A stretch of DNA of 7,951 nt from the NCBI GenBank assembly GCA_026986135.1, contig JALSPD010000146.1, positions 1 to 7,951 on the forward strand, read 5' to 3'. A model generated the notes under the pieces. The model did not search any database. It was given only the letters and a program-made list of their open reading frames with translations, and was not told the DNA's origin. A program made the position numbers and the translations under genes. Below are positions 1 through 7,318 of the stretch, one piece after another (position 1 is the first letter of the stretch; each line of letters begins with the position of its first letter). This stretch comes from DHVE2 group archaeon (GTDB lineage: Archaea; Thermoplasmatota; Thermoplasmata; Thermoplasmatales; Aciduliprofundaceae).

Positions 1-1
1 C

Positions 2-3000
2 AATGGACTGGCATATGTGATCCATACAACCGCACCTTCAGGAAGCGACGCGGACATAGATGTGCTAACAGGCACAAATACACCAAGCTATGGGCTGTTC
101 AGAGATCCACTTGCCACCAACACGGACCCGGCAGTGCTGGAAGAGCACTATGCGGAGAACAATGCAATGAGCAATGTTGGTTACGGCGTGGCCACGATGT
201 CGTCGCTTAACACAAAAGCAATGATAATACCGTTTGATTACTCAAAGATCGTGGGTATATACGGACTGAGATACAAGTTCAAGCCCGTGGCCCCTGCAAG
301 GCAGGCAAGGGCACAGCTGCTGTTCCACACAATGCGCTGGTTCGGACAGCTTGAACTCAGACCTGAGCTAGCGGTGTACGAGCATGAGATAGAGATAAAG
401 AGCGAGCTGCCACAGGTGATTGTAGGGCATTCATACATGCTTCGTGCAACAGTGCATAACTATGGTAGCGCAGGAGCCACTGCAATCGTGAGATTCTACG
501 ACGATTTTGAGTGGATTGGAAGCAAGAGCGTGTATGTGCCAGGAAACAATGAAAGCACCATTGAGATCGTCTGGACCCCGATGTTCGCGTCGCACGCAAG
601 ACATATACGCGTCGTGGTCGATCCACTCAATGAAGTGCGCGAAATATCAGCGCCGGGCCTAGGGGAAGTGCTCGGGTTCAACAACGAGGCAATAATGACC
701 AAAACGGTGTGGTACTTCTGGGACGATATGGAACACGGCGCAGGGAACTGGGAGCACGAGGCTACGCTCGTGAATATAAACGGCGAAACTCCACTTGATT
801 TCCTCGCTCGCAAGGATGTGGATACCAATGTGATCGGGGATTGGGACTGGAGCTATAGTGGAGTCACTGATGATAATTATCAAGTAACAACAGGGTCCAG
901 CGTGCTTGGAAACGGTATATATATGACTAACGACCAGAAGGTTGTGGCTTTTACCCATGGTGATGCGCACACTGCACCCTCTGCGTTCTGGCTCCCTGAA
1001 GTTGAAGGAGAGTCTGGAAGAAAACCCATTGATCTTGTAATTGTGATAGATGTATCTGGAAGTATGGATGGTACAAAACTTGATGCTGCCAAGCAGGCTG
1101 TTGATGAAGTACTTAATTTACTCACTGATCAGGATAGGATTGCCATATTCCCCTTCAGCTACGACCCATGGACAAGTAATGGGTGGCCCATTCATTTCAC
1201 CTACTGCACAGATTCAAACAAGCAGACAATAAGCCAGAAGGTTCATTCTCTTAGTGCATATGGAGCCACAGCACTTTATGATACCATTGCCCTTGCAGGA
1301 GAGTACATGGATCCAAACTATGATGCACCATACATCTCAGATGATGATTACAGAAGCAATGCTGTTGTTGGCATGATAGTCCTAACAGATGGTAAGAGCA
1401 ACTCAGATGATTGGAGTATGACCCACGCCCCATATACTGGGGACGATAAAGACTACTATGCCGTAAGAAACGACTGGACACGCCCCAATTATGATTGGTA
1501 TGGATGGCAATCACCGTATAGCCCCTCTGAAAGATTCCCATATCATGATAACGGTGGCAAATATGGTGTTATGGGAATGCCCTGGAACGTTGATGCTGTA
1601 GGTATATATGCAAACAGTGAAAGTGAGATAGATAGTGATCTAAGATGGGTGGGCTGGACCGCCCAAGGAAAAATAAACTGGTATAATACAACAGATCAGG
1701 CACATGCATCTCAACTCTCAGATATATTTAGACACTTTGTTGAGGCTCTTCAGGCACAGGCTGGTGGCGTTAGAGCTGCCGATTCGGAAGAGCATCAGGT
1801 GAATTCAAAATCCAGAAATACAGCAACAGTGTTTAGTGATAATTTTGAAAGTGGAGATTGGTCCTCACCAGGGTATACAGGCAGCTGGCATCACAGTTCT
1901 GGCACTGCTATAGTAAGCTGGTACTCAATTGATGGCACATACAACGCAGAGTTATATGGACCTCATTACAATGGAGGATATAGATACGCCAACATATACC
2001 ATGAGGTTCATCTTAACACAATATCAGGAACTATAAACTCAATTACTTTAGCATTCAAAGAGAGAAGATACAAAGCCGAATCCTCTGACAATTTCTATGT
2101 GCAAGTGAGTACGGATGCTTCAAACTGGCATAATATTGCACATTATACAGGTAGTGGAGGTCCAACAGACAGGCACTATGACATAACTTCGTATGTGGGT
2201 TCAGCAAGTGTATTTTACATAAGATTCATATTTGATGTGAACTACGACGAGATATGGTGGGTTGATGATATAACCATCAGTGTTGACTATACACCTTCAA
2301 GCAGTGGAGGTGGCAGTGGCGGTGGCTCCGCTACTTACGACATCCAACAGATGAGATATCGTTTCCTTGTGACTCCACCCGTTACAATTTCTGGAAGAGG
2401 CACAACAATGCTCTCCTTCTGGACCAAGTACTGGATGACTGAAGGAACCAACGGAGGCATAATTTACCTGTGGGGCAAAAAATCTGGAGAATCATCCTGG
2501 AGCTGGGACAAAGATCATAGAGTGTATATAAAACCAATGCAACCATACACTGGAAACCTGCTGATTGATGAAGTAAACAAGGATTATACATCTGGTGGGA
2601 TTGATGGCTCTACGGGATTAATAGATATGTACGGAAATCACCCCTACTGGTGCTTCAATGGAAGAAGTGGCGGTGGAACTTTCTCCTGGAGATTTGTAGA
2701 AGCGGATCTAACACCATACATAAGTGTGTTCAGTGAGATAAGAATAGTGTTTATTTTCGCACAGTACGGTGGACTATCTCAGGCTAACGGGTGGAATCCT
2801 GAGATGGGTTGGTACATAGATGATGTGAAGATTTCCGTAAGCAATGATAACAGCCATGATCTATGGACCCTCCAGAACATGACTTCTGCTGGAGATAATG
2901 CACACTCAGGAAATTACGCCTGGGTTTATCACGACTCTTCAGGTAATCTTCCAACAGGAGTGGATGCATCACTTCAAACGAAACTCATTGACATGACATC

Positions 3001-3427
3001 TGCAAGAAATGCCACATTGGAATTCTGGATTCGCTTCAACCTTGATCCTTCTGCAGGACTTCCTCCTGCGACGGTGAGAGTGGAGGTAAGCAGTGATAAT
3101 GGAATTACATGGAAATCCATAACCTACGGAGTAAGGATAGGCTGGGGCTCAAGTGGCCATGGAGGATATGCAGGAAAACTTGATAGTGGTGCAACCAATG
3201 CCTATGGATGGGTTGCTGCGAGCACACTGTTGCGTATTAACTGCGATCTTAGCGGCTGGGCAGGAGAAACAATAATGCTCAGGTTCAGAATAGTAACAAA
3301 TGCATCTTCAACCCAGACATGGGATCCTTCGTATCCCAACGACCCACATGGCGTTTTCCTGGATGACGTGTACATATTCGGAGAGAGCTACGCAGCCACT
3401 GTTCCCGAAGTATACATCTGGGAGTAA
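2..3427 (+). CDS. Large surface/secreted protein with CARDB, VWA and jelly-roll domains (5' end missing)
   Basis: The reading frame is open to the left edge (codons N-G-L-A-Y precede the GTG at 17), so this is the C-terminal part of a longer protein and GTG 17 is not a credible start. Numbering from that GTG: residues 26-112 are unassigned, with a helix ending RWFG that resembles the end of a GATase-like fold (weak). Residues 115-222 look like a CARDB beta-sandwich (VHNYGSAG, VRFYDD, VVVDPLNEV). Residues 234-332 are the start of a jelly roll (DDMEHGAGNW). Residues 337-585 are a VWA domain with a full metal site (D345-V-S-G-S349, T418, D458). Residues 606-755 are a complete jelly roll ending WWVDDITI, and 764-771 are a GGGSGGGS linker. 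Residues 773-942 are jelly-roll C-terminal strands ending GWYIDDVKI, and 957-1120 a last jelly roll ending FLDDVYIF. No C-terminal membrane anchor is visible; any signal peptide lies outside the window. A role in adhesion or binding of extracellular ligands or peptides is inferred. No protease motif is visible in this part. Confidence 0.9.
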   Translation, partial: NGLAYVIHTTAPSGSDADIDVLTGTNTPSYGLFRDPLATNTDPAVLEEHYAENNAMSNVGYGVATMSSLNTKAMIIPFDYSKIVGIYGLRYKFKPVAPARQARAQLLFHTMRWFGQLELRPELAVYEHEIEIKSELPQVIVGHSYMLRATVHNYGSAGATAIVRFYDDFEWIGSKSVYVPGNNESTIEIVWTPMFASHARHIRVVVDPLNEVREISAPGLGEVLGFNNEAIMTKTVWYFWDDMEHGAGNWEHEATLVNINGETPLDFLARKDVDTNVIGDWDWSYSGVTDDNYQVTTGSSVLGNGIYMTNDQKVVAFTHGDAHTAPSAFWLPEVEGESGRKPIDLVIVIDVSGSMDGTKLDAAKQAVDEVLNLLTDQDRIAIFPFSYDPWTSNGWPIHFTYCTDSNKQTISQKVHSLSAYGATALYDTIALAGEYMDPNYDAPYISDDDYRSNAVVGMIVLTDGKSNSDDWSMTHAPYTGDDKDYYAVRNDWTRPNYDWYGWQSPYSPSERFPYHDNGGKYGVMGMPWNVDAVGIYANSESEIDSDLRWVGWTAQGKINWYNTTDQAHASQLSDIFRHFVEALQAQAGGVRAADSEEHQVNSKSRNTATVFSDNFESGDWSSPGYTGSWHHSSGTAIVSWYSIDGTYNAELYGPHYNGGYRYANIYHEVHLNTISGTINSITLAFKERRYKAESSDNFYVQVSTDASNWHNIAHYTGSGGPTDRHYDITSYVGSASVFYIRFIFDVNYDEIWWVDDITISVDYTPSSSGGGSGGGSATYDIQQMRYRFLVTPPVTISGRGTTMLSFWTKYWMTEGTNGGIIYLWGKKSGESSWSWDKDHRVYIKPMQPYTGNLLIDEVNKDYTSGGIDGSTGLIDMYGNHPYWCFNGRSGGGTFSWRFVEADLTPYISVFSEIRIVFIFAQYGGLSQANGWNPEMGWYIDDVKISVSNDNSHDLWTLQNMTSAGDNAHSGNYAWVYHDSSGNLPTGVDASLQTKLIDMTSARNATLEFWIRFNLDPSAGLPPATVRVEVSSDNGITWKSITYGVRIGWGSSGHGGYAGKLDSGATNAYGWVAASTLLRINCDLSGWAGETIMLRFRIVTNASSTQTWDPSYPNDPHGVFLDDVYIFGESYAATVPEVYIWE

Positions 3428-3447
3428 AAATACTCCCAAAATTTTTT
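3420..3447 (+). terminator. Hairpin plus T-run terminator overlapping the stop codon
   Basis: A perfect 7-bp inverted repeat, GGGAGTA (3420-3426) and TACTCCC (3431-3437), encloses a 4-nt A loop. It is followed by AAAA and six T (3442-3447). The TAA stop of the large surface-protein gene (3425-3427) lies within the stem and loop. The arrangement looks like an intrinsic terminator; in archaea the U-run is usually the key element, and it is present here. Confidence 0.6.
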
Positions 3448-3452
3448 ATAAA
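3443..3452 (+). promoter_or_regulatory. TATA box for the 51-residue membrane protein
   Basis: TTTTTATAAA matches the archaeal TATA element. Its centre lies about 25 nt before the ATG at 3473, so transcription would begin at or very near the start codon. No Shine-Dalgarno sequence lies between them, which fits a leaderless mRNA. The T stretch is shared with the terminator of the preceding gene. Confidence 0.55.
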
Positions 3453-3472
3453 GGTTATGCGTTCAATAAATT

Positions 3473-3628
3473 ATGAATCTGCTGTGCTGTGCAATAATAA
3501 TACTGATACTACTGGCCATTCTGGGAATTCTTAAATTCTTCCTGAGGTTAATGCTCTGGATAATAATCGCCATAATACTTCTTGGAGGGGCAGTTGTTGT
3601 GGGATTCTTTCTGGGACAGATCATATGA
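3473..3628 (+). CDS. Small two-helix membrane protein, unknown function
   Basis: This 51-residue protein begins MNLLCCAIII and is almost entirely hydrophobic. Residues 3-20 form one membrane helix, a short basic turn KFFLRL follows at 21-26, and residues 27-49 form a second helix containing LLGGA and GFFLG. The turn's Lys and Arg suggest a cytoplasmic loop with both termini outside. It has two adjacent Cys residues at positions 5-6. Support for a real gene is the TATA box placed for a leaderless start at the ATG, the terminator that separates it from the upstream gene, and the uninterrupted membrane-protein composition. It ends 7 nt from the stop of the convergent 57-residue gene. I do not recognise a family. 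A membrane partner of the neighbouring surface protein is possible, but nothing in the sequence shows it. Confidence 0.65.
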   Translation: MNLLCCAIIILILLAILGILKFFLRLMLWIIIAIILLGGAVVVGFFLGQII

Positions 3629-3635
3629 AAATAAA

Positions 3636-3809
3636 TCAATCACCGCCTTCAGGTTTTTTTGGTCTTGAGCATATGGCGTTTTCATCGCCATCAAGGAAAA
3701 TTTCTCTATCGGGATATTTCTTAGCGAGTTCCCTCATAATCTCAACTACCTCCCCAATGGTTATCTCAGGATGTTCGGACAGGCGAAGATGCACAATTTT
3801 ATCCTCCAT
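3636..3809 (-). CDS. Small soluble alpha/beta protein, unknown function
   Basis: The start chosen is the ATG at 3809, giving 57 residues beginning MEDKIVHLRL. A GTG 18 nt upstream (3827) would add six residues, but it sits only about 10 nt from the centre of the TATA box, too close to be transcribed. The ATG is about 28 nt from that centre, as expected for a leaderless message. Predicted structure: a beta strand (KIVHLRL), an amphipathic helix at about 18-35 (IGEVVEIMRELAKKY), then two short strands (REIFLDGD and AICSRP) and a charged tail KKPEGGD. The balanced charge and clean amphipathic pattern favour this strand over the overlapping plus-strand frame. It is divergent from acd and convergent with the 51-residue gene. 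No membrane helix or signal peptide is present. I do not recognise the family; a small regulatory or binding protein is only a guess. Confidence 0.65.
   Translation of the reverse strand: MEDKIVHLRLSEHPEITIGEVVEIMRELAKKYPDREIFLDGDENAICSRPKKPEGGD
3654..3660 (+). terminator. Possible T-run terminator for the 51-residue gene
   Basis: Seven consecutive T lie 26 nt after the TGA of the small membrane-protein gene, and U-runs alone can terminate archaeal transcription. The run also encodes part of the R-P-K-K-P tail of the opposite-strand gene, so it may be coding constraint only. No clear hairpin precedes it. Confidence 0.3.
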
Positions 3810-3833
3810 TTCACTGGATAATCCCACATTCCA

Positions 3834-3847
3834 TATTTATAATTATC
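3834..3847 (-). promoter_or_regulatory. BRE plus TATA promoter of the 57-residue gene
   Basis: Read on the minus strand, GATAAT (3847-3842) fits the archaeal TFB-recognition element RNWAAW and is directly followed by TATAAATA (3841-3834). Relative to the ATG at 3809 the TATA box covers about -32 to -25, the canonical position, which predicts a leaderless transcript. Confidence 0.6.
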
Positions 3848-3938
3848 TGAACCTTTAACCATCATAGAGTCTCATTTCGTCTTTTGGCGAATATGAAGGT
3901 TATTATGGGATATTGCAATTACCCTGCAAGAACAAAAA

Positions 3939-3944
3939 GGAGGT
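3939..3944 (+). promoter_or_regulatory. Shine-Dalgarno site of acd
   Basis: GGAGGT lies 7 nt before the ATG at 3952 and is a near-perfect anti-16S match. It decides the start: the longer frame from TTG 3913 would run through this site and add 13 residues (QLPCKNKKEVIK...) that do not belong to the enzyme family. Unlike the two small genes beside it, this gene therefore has a leader. No convincing TATA box was found between 3842 and 3938. Confidence 0.8.
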
Positions 3945-3951
3945 AATAAAA

Positions 3952-6048
3952 ATGAATCCACTTGATCCAATATTTAAGCCCAAAAGTATAGCAATCGTCG
4001 GAGCCAGCAGGGATCCAAAGGCCATAGGACACCAGTGCGTTAAAAATCTAATTGAATCAGGTTACGAAGGGAAAATATATCCTGTAAACCCAAAAGCAGA
4101 TGAAGTTGCGGGTCTTAAGTGTTATCACAGCATTCAGGAGATACCAGATGAGGTTGACCTTGCACTCATAGTAGTTCCTGCAAAATACGTACCTGCTGTG
4201 ACGGAAGAGTGCGGGAAAAAAGGTGTGAAGGGTCTTGTAATAATAGCTTCTGGATTCAGCGAGGTGGGAAGGAAAGATCTTGAAGATCAGGTTGTCAGCA
4301 TTGCAAGGAAGTATGGGATGCGCATACTTGGGCCAAATGTCGTGGGTATAATGAACAATCCCCTTAAGGCAAATGCATCCTTTGGCCCGTATCTCCCTTA
4401 TCCTGGAAAGGCAGCAATGATATCCCAGAGCGGTGCCCTTCTTATAGCCATGGATGCCAGAACATGGACAGATAAGGTGGGTATTTCGCACATGATAAGC
4501 ATAGGAAATATGGCCGATCTTGACTTCGGAGATCTCATAGAGTACTTCAATGAGGACGAGGATACAAACGTGATCTCAATATACATGGAGGGCGTAAAGG
4601 ATGGCCGAAAATTCATGGAAAAGGCCAGGATGTCCAAAAAGCCAATTATAGCGCTTAAGGCAGGCATATCACAGAGGGGTGCTGCCGCAGCAGCTTCTCA
4701 CACAGGCAGCCTGGCAGGAAGCACAAAAATATATGATGCAGCTTTCAAGCAGGGACATGTGGTACGGGCCGAGAACCTTGATGCTCTCTTTGATGAAACC
4801 ATGGCCCTTGCCCTTCAACCGCCAATGCGTGGAGATAACCTACTCATAATAACCAATGGCGGTGGTGTGGGTGTTCTGGCGACGGATGCCGCAGAGAAGT
4901 ACGATATACCCATAAAAGACGCCCCTGACGATCTTAAACTCCTGATGATGAAACACATGCCTGAATTCGGAAGCCCGAAAAACCCTGTGGATCTAACGGG
5001 TATGGCGGACACCGAACAGTATGTTGGTTCAATAAAGGATGCTCTTAAGCATGATTGGGTGGATGGCATTGTGGTGCTTTACTGTGAGACCTCATTCACA
5101 GACCCGCAGAAAATAGCAGAAGGCATATACAATGCTGTAAAAGAAAGCGGTGTGAAAAAACCCATTCTGGTGAACTTCACAGGCGGTGAGAGAAGCGTCA
5201 AAGCTGGGCAGTGGCTAATTGAGCAGGGAATACCATACTATAAGAGTCCTGACGCTGCTGTGAGAGCCGCTGCAGCACTACGTACATATGGAAGATATCT
5301 TGAAAAAGAGCACGCTGAATTTAAACCATACAAAGTAAATAAAGAGAAGGCTGAGGCAATAATTAACAAGACTCTGGGTTGCGGAAGAACAGTACTTACT
5401 GAGCCAGAGGCAAAGGAAGTGTTTGCAGCATATGGACTACCGGTTCCAAAAGGTAAACTCGCAAAAACTGAGGAGGAGGCAGTTAAAATAGCGCGGGCTG
5501 TTGAATACCCAGTTGTCATGAAAATAGTGTCTCCACAGATAATACACAAAAGTGATGCAGGCGGCGTAAAGGTAAACATAAAAAGCGATGAGGAAGTGCG
5601 CATTGCCTTCAGAGACATAATTGAAAACGCCAAAAATTACGACCCCAATGCAGAGATTTTCGGCGTTTATGTGCAGCACATGGAACCATGGGGTACCGAG
5701 ACAATAATCGGAAGCACATATGATCCTCAGTTTGGACCCACCGTGATGTTTGGATTGGGAGGTATATTCGTTGAGATTCTCAAGGATGTCACATTCAGGA
5801 TAGCACCTTTCTCAGAGGATGAAGCCATGGATATGATAAAAGAGATCAGGGGATACAAGGTACTCAGAGGTGCAAGGGGAGAGAAGCCAAGAGATCTTTC
5901 CGCACTCGCAGAGGCCATAAGCAGACTTTCCCAGCTTGTTTGGGACTTCAGAGATTCAATAAAGGAAGTGGACGCAAACCCCGTTATGGTATACGAGCAC
6001 GGCCTTAAAATAGTGGATGCCAGAATAATACTCAAACCAAGGAAATGA
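3952..6048 (+). CDS. acd: Acetate/acyl-CoA ligase (ADP-forming), fused alpha and beta subunits
   Basis: This 698-residue cytoplasmic enzyme converts acyl-CoA, ADP and phosphate to the free acid, CoA and ATP, the last energy-conserving step of archaeal peptide or sugar fermentation. Domain order is: CoA-binding Rossmann domain about 5-130 (SIAIVGAS, YPVNPKADEV, LGPNVVG); succinyl-CoA-synthetase-like domain about 145-285, with the phosphorylated His at H250 in SHTGSLAG; a further ligase domain about 300-455 (NGGGVGV, NPVDLTG); and an ATP-grasp beta part about 475-698 with the second conserved His, H532, in IIHKSDAGG, followed by GLGGIFVE and DANPV. Both catalytic histidines known from the family are present and the length is normal for the fused form, so it should be active. 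There is no extra acetyltransferase domain. Its 3' end overlaps the convergent permease gene by 17 nt. Substrate choice (acetate, branched-chain or aryl acids) cannot be read from sequence alone. Confidence 0.93.
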   Translation: MNPLDPIFKPKSIAIVGASRDPKAIGHQCVKNLIESGYEGKIYPVNPKADEVAGLKCYHSIQEIPDEVDLALIVVPAKYVPAVTEECGKKGVKGLVIIASGFSEVGRKDLEDQVVSIARKYGMRILGPNVVGIMNNPLKANASFGPYLPYPGKAAMISQSGALLIAMDARTWTDKVGISHMISIGNMADLDFGDLIEYFNEDEDTNVISIYMEGVKDGRKFMEKARMSKKPIIALKAGISQRGAAAAASHTGSLAGSTKIYDAAFKQGHVVRAENLDALFDETMALALQPPMRGDNLLIITNGGGVGVLATDAAEKYDIPIKDAPDDLKLLMMKHMPEFGSPKNPVDLTGMADTEQYVGSIKDALKHDWVDGIVVLYCETSFTDPQKIAEGIYNAVKESGVKKPILVNFTGGERSVKAGQWLIEQGIPYYKSPDAAVRAAAALRTYGRYLEKEHAEFKPYKVNKEKAEAIINKTLGCGRTVLTEPEAKEVFAAYGLPVPKGKLAKTEEEAVKIARAVEYPVVMKIVSPQIIHKSDAGGVKVNIKSDEEVRIAFRDIIENAKNYDPNAEIFGVYVQHMEPWGTETIIGSTYDPQFGPTVMFGLGGIFVEILKDVTFRIAPFSEDEAMDMIKEIRGYKVLRGARGEKPRDLSALAEAISRLSQLVWDFRDSIKEVDANPVMVYEHGLKIVDARIILKPRK

Positions 6049-7318
6049 AAAGGAGGGATAGAGAGCACACCACCAGGCTCGCCAGGCCTGTAACACTTCC
6101 CATTTTTATCCATTCTTTATTGCTTATATCATACCCGAGTTTTCGTGATAAACCTATACTTATCACCCCTGCAGAGGATCCAATTGGTGTAAGGTTTCCA
6201 CCAATATCCGCACCCATAACCAGCGCCCACCATAGAACAGAAGAATGATACAAAGAGGATAAGCTAGCCACGACGGGAATTAGAGCTGCTGTAATGGGTA
6301 TATTATCCACAACCGAAGAAGTTATACCCGAAACCCAAAGTATTATCAGAGCGATTATGAGAGGATTATTTGAGATCTGGGATATGGAATGGGCCATGTC
6401 TTCAAGCAATCCAGTTTCATCAAGACCCCCCACCAGAGCAAAGAGAGCTATGAAAAACACCAGTGTGGGCCATTCAACAGCCTTAAAAACTTCCTGCGGA
6501 GAGTATTCTGAAACTGCAAGAGATATTGTACCTCCAACTAAAGCAACAAAAGATATGGGTATTCCAGTGATTGTCTCCGTGGCAAAAAATAAAACCATGA
6601 GGAAAAGAAGTAAAATCAGAAATCGCATGCGTTTGTAATCCTCAATGTACTCCCTCTCATCCATCGCAAGAATTGCCTCTATATTTTCAGGCTTCATATT
6701 AAACCAATCAGAGTAAATTACCCTTGAAAGAACAAGGGAAACAACAATTGCCATAAAAACAGGAATAGAGAGATTTATTATGAATGACACAAATGGCAAA
6801 TGCGCAGCGATACCCACCAGTATATTGGGGGGATCTCCAATTAAAGTTGCTGTACCACCCACATTGGAAAAAACTGCCTCTCCAAGGATAAGTGGTACGG
6901 GATTTATACCCATAATCTCAGCAGCCTCTACCGTTAGTGGGATCATGAGCAAAACCGTGGTCACGTTGTCTATAAACATTGATACCACGGCAGTCATCAT
7001 GGTTAAATAAAAGAACATAAGCCATAGATTACCTTTTGAGAGTTTTAGAGTTTTAACGCCCAGATACTTAAAGAATCCCGTTCTTGCAAGCTCTCCAACA
7101 AAAGTCATCATTCCAAAAAGTAGAATGATCACCTCCCAGTCAATATGATATAGCAGATCCTCAAAGGTCATGAAATGAAACACGTATCCTGCAGATAACA
7201 TCACAATGACACCAATAAGCGCTGCGGTGGTCCTGTCAAATTTCCCACTGAAGATCAAGATGTATGAAAATATGAAAATAACCAGTGTGGTTATCTGGAC
7301 AATATCCGTTTTGACCAC
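6032..7318 (-). CDS. ArsB/NhaD-type ion permease (SLC13-like / ion-transporter superfamily)
   Basis: Starting at GTG 7318, this is a 428-residue integral membrane protein with about 10-12 helices in two homologous halves. First half: helix at about 8-23, DWEVIILLFGMM at 60, FIDNVTT at 115-121, and the signature GGTATLIGDPPNILVG at 154-169. Second half: a long hydrophilic loop at about 202-231, then PTLVFFIALFALVGG at 284-298, VVDNIP at 336-341 and GGNLTPIGSSAG at 373-384. The paired Asp-Asn motifs and the GDPPN and NLTPIGS re-entrant hairpins mark the ArsB / P-protein / NhaD group. The substrate (arsenite, sodium/proton exchange or an organic anion) cannot be decided; no ArsA, ArsR or ArsC gene is nearby, which argues against arsenic resistance. 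A longer frame reaches back to 7402, but its first 28 residues are hydrophilic and lie over the usp coding region. The GTG start overlaps usp by 28 nt, implying co-transcription and translational coupling. Confidence 0.85.
   Translation of the reverse strand: MVKTDIVQITTLVIFIFSYILIFSGKFDRTTAALIGVIVMLSAGYVFHFMTFEDLLYHIDWEVIILLFGMMTFVGELARTGFFKYLGVKTLKLSKGNLWLMFFYLTMMTAVVSMFIDNVTTVLLMIPLTVEAAEIMGINPVPLILGEAVFSNVGGTATLIGDPPNILVGIAAHLPFVSFIINLSIPVFMAIVVSLVLSRVIYSDWFNMKPENIEAILAMDEREYIEDYKRMRFLILLLFLMVLFFATETITGIPISFVALVGGTISLAVSEYSPQEVFKAVEWPTLVFFIALFALVGGLDETGLLEDMAHSISQISNNPLIIALIILWVSGITSSVVDNIPITAALIPVVASLSSLYHSSVLWWALVMGADIGGNLTPIGSSAGVISIGLSRKLGYDISNKEWIKMGSVTGLASLVVCSLSLLFISLV

Noticed and set aside
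17..19. GTG as the true start of the large surface protein
   Set aside because: The frame is open upstream to the window edge, there is no Shine-Dalgarno site or TATA box before it, no signal peptide follows it, and the sequence begins inside a domain.
3625..3858. Plus-strand 77-codon frame starting with an ATGA overlap after the 51-residue gene
   Set aside because: It is the complement of the 57-residue minus-strand gene, which has its own BRE/TATA promoter and a far more protein-like composition; the plus-strand product (SDRRRCTILSS...) looks like a shadow.
3913..3951. TTG at 3913 as the start of acd
   Set aside because: It would place the strong GGAGGT site inside the coding region; the ATG at 3952 has ideal spacing to that site and begins the family-typical N-terminus MNPLDPIFKPKSIAIVGAS.
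6074..6107. Possible terminator for acd: 5-bp stem CAGGC/GCCTG (6074-6078, 6086-6090) with T-run at 6103-6107
   Set aside because: The stem is short, the T-run is 12 nt away from it, and the whole element lies within the permease coding region, so chance is likely.
5727..6113. Minus-strand 128-codon frame opposite the end of acd
   Set aside because: It overlaps two well-supported genes, and its sequence shows no domain or membrane pattern of its own.
6032..7318. Arsenic-resistance operon
   Set aside because: The permease shares the ArsB-superfamily signature, but no arsenic regulator, reductase or ATPase gene is visible; the neighbour is a Usp protein.
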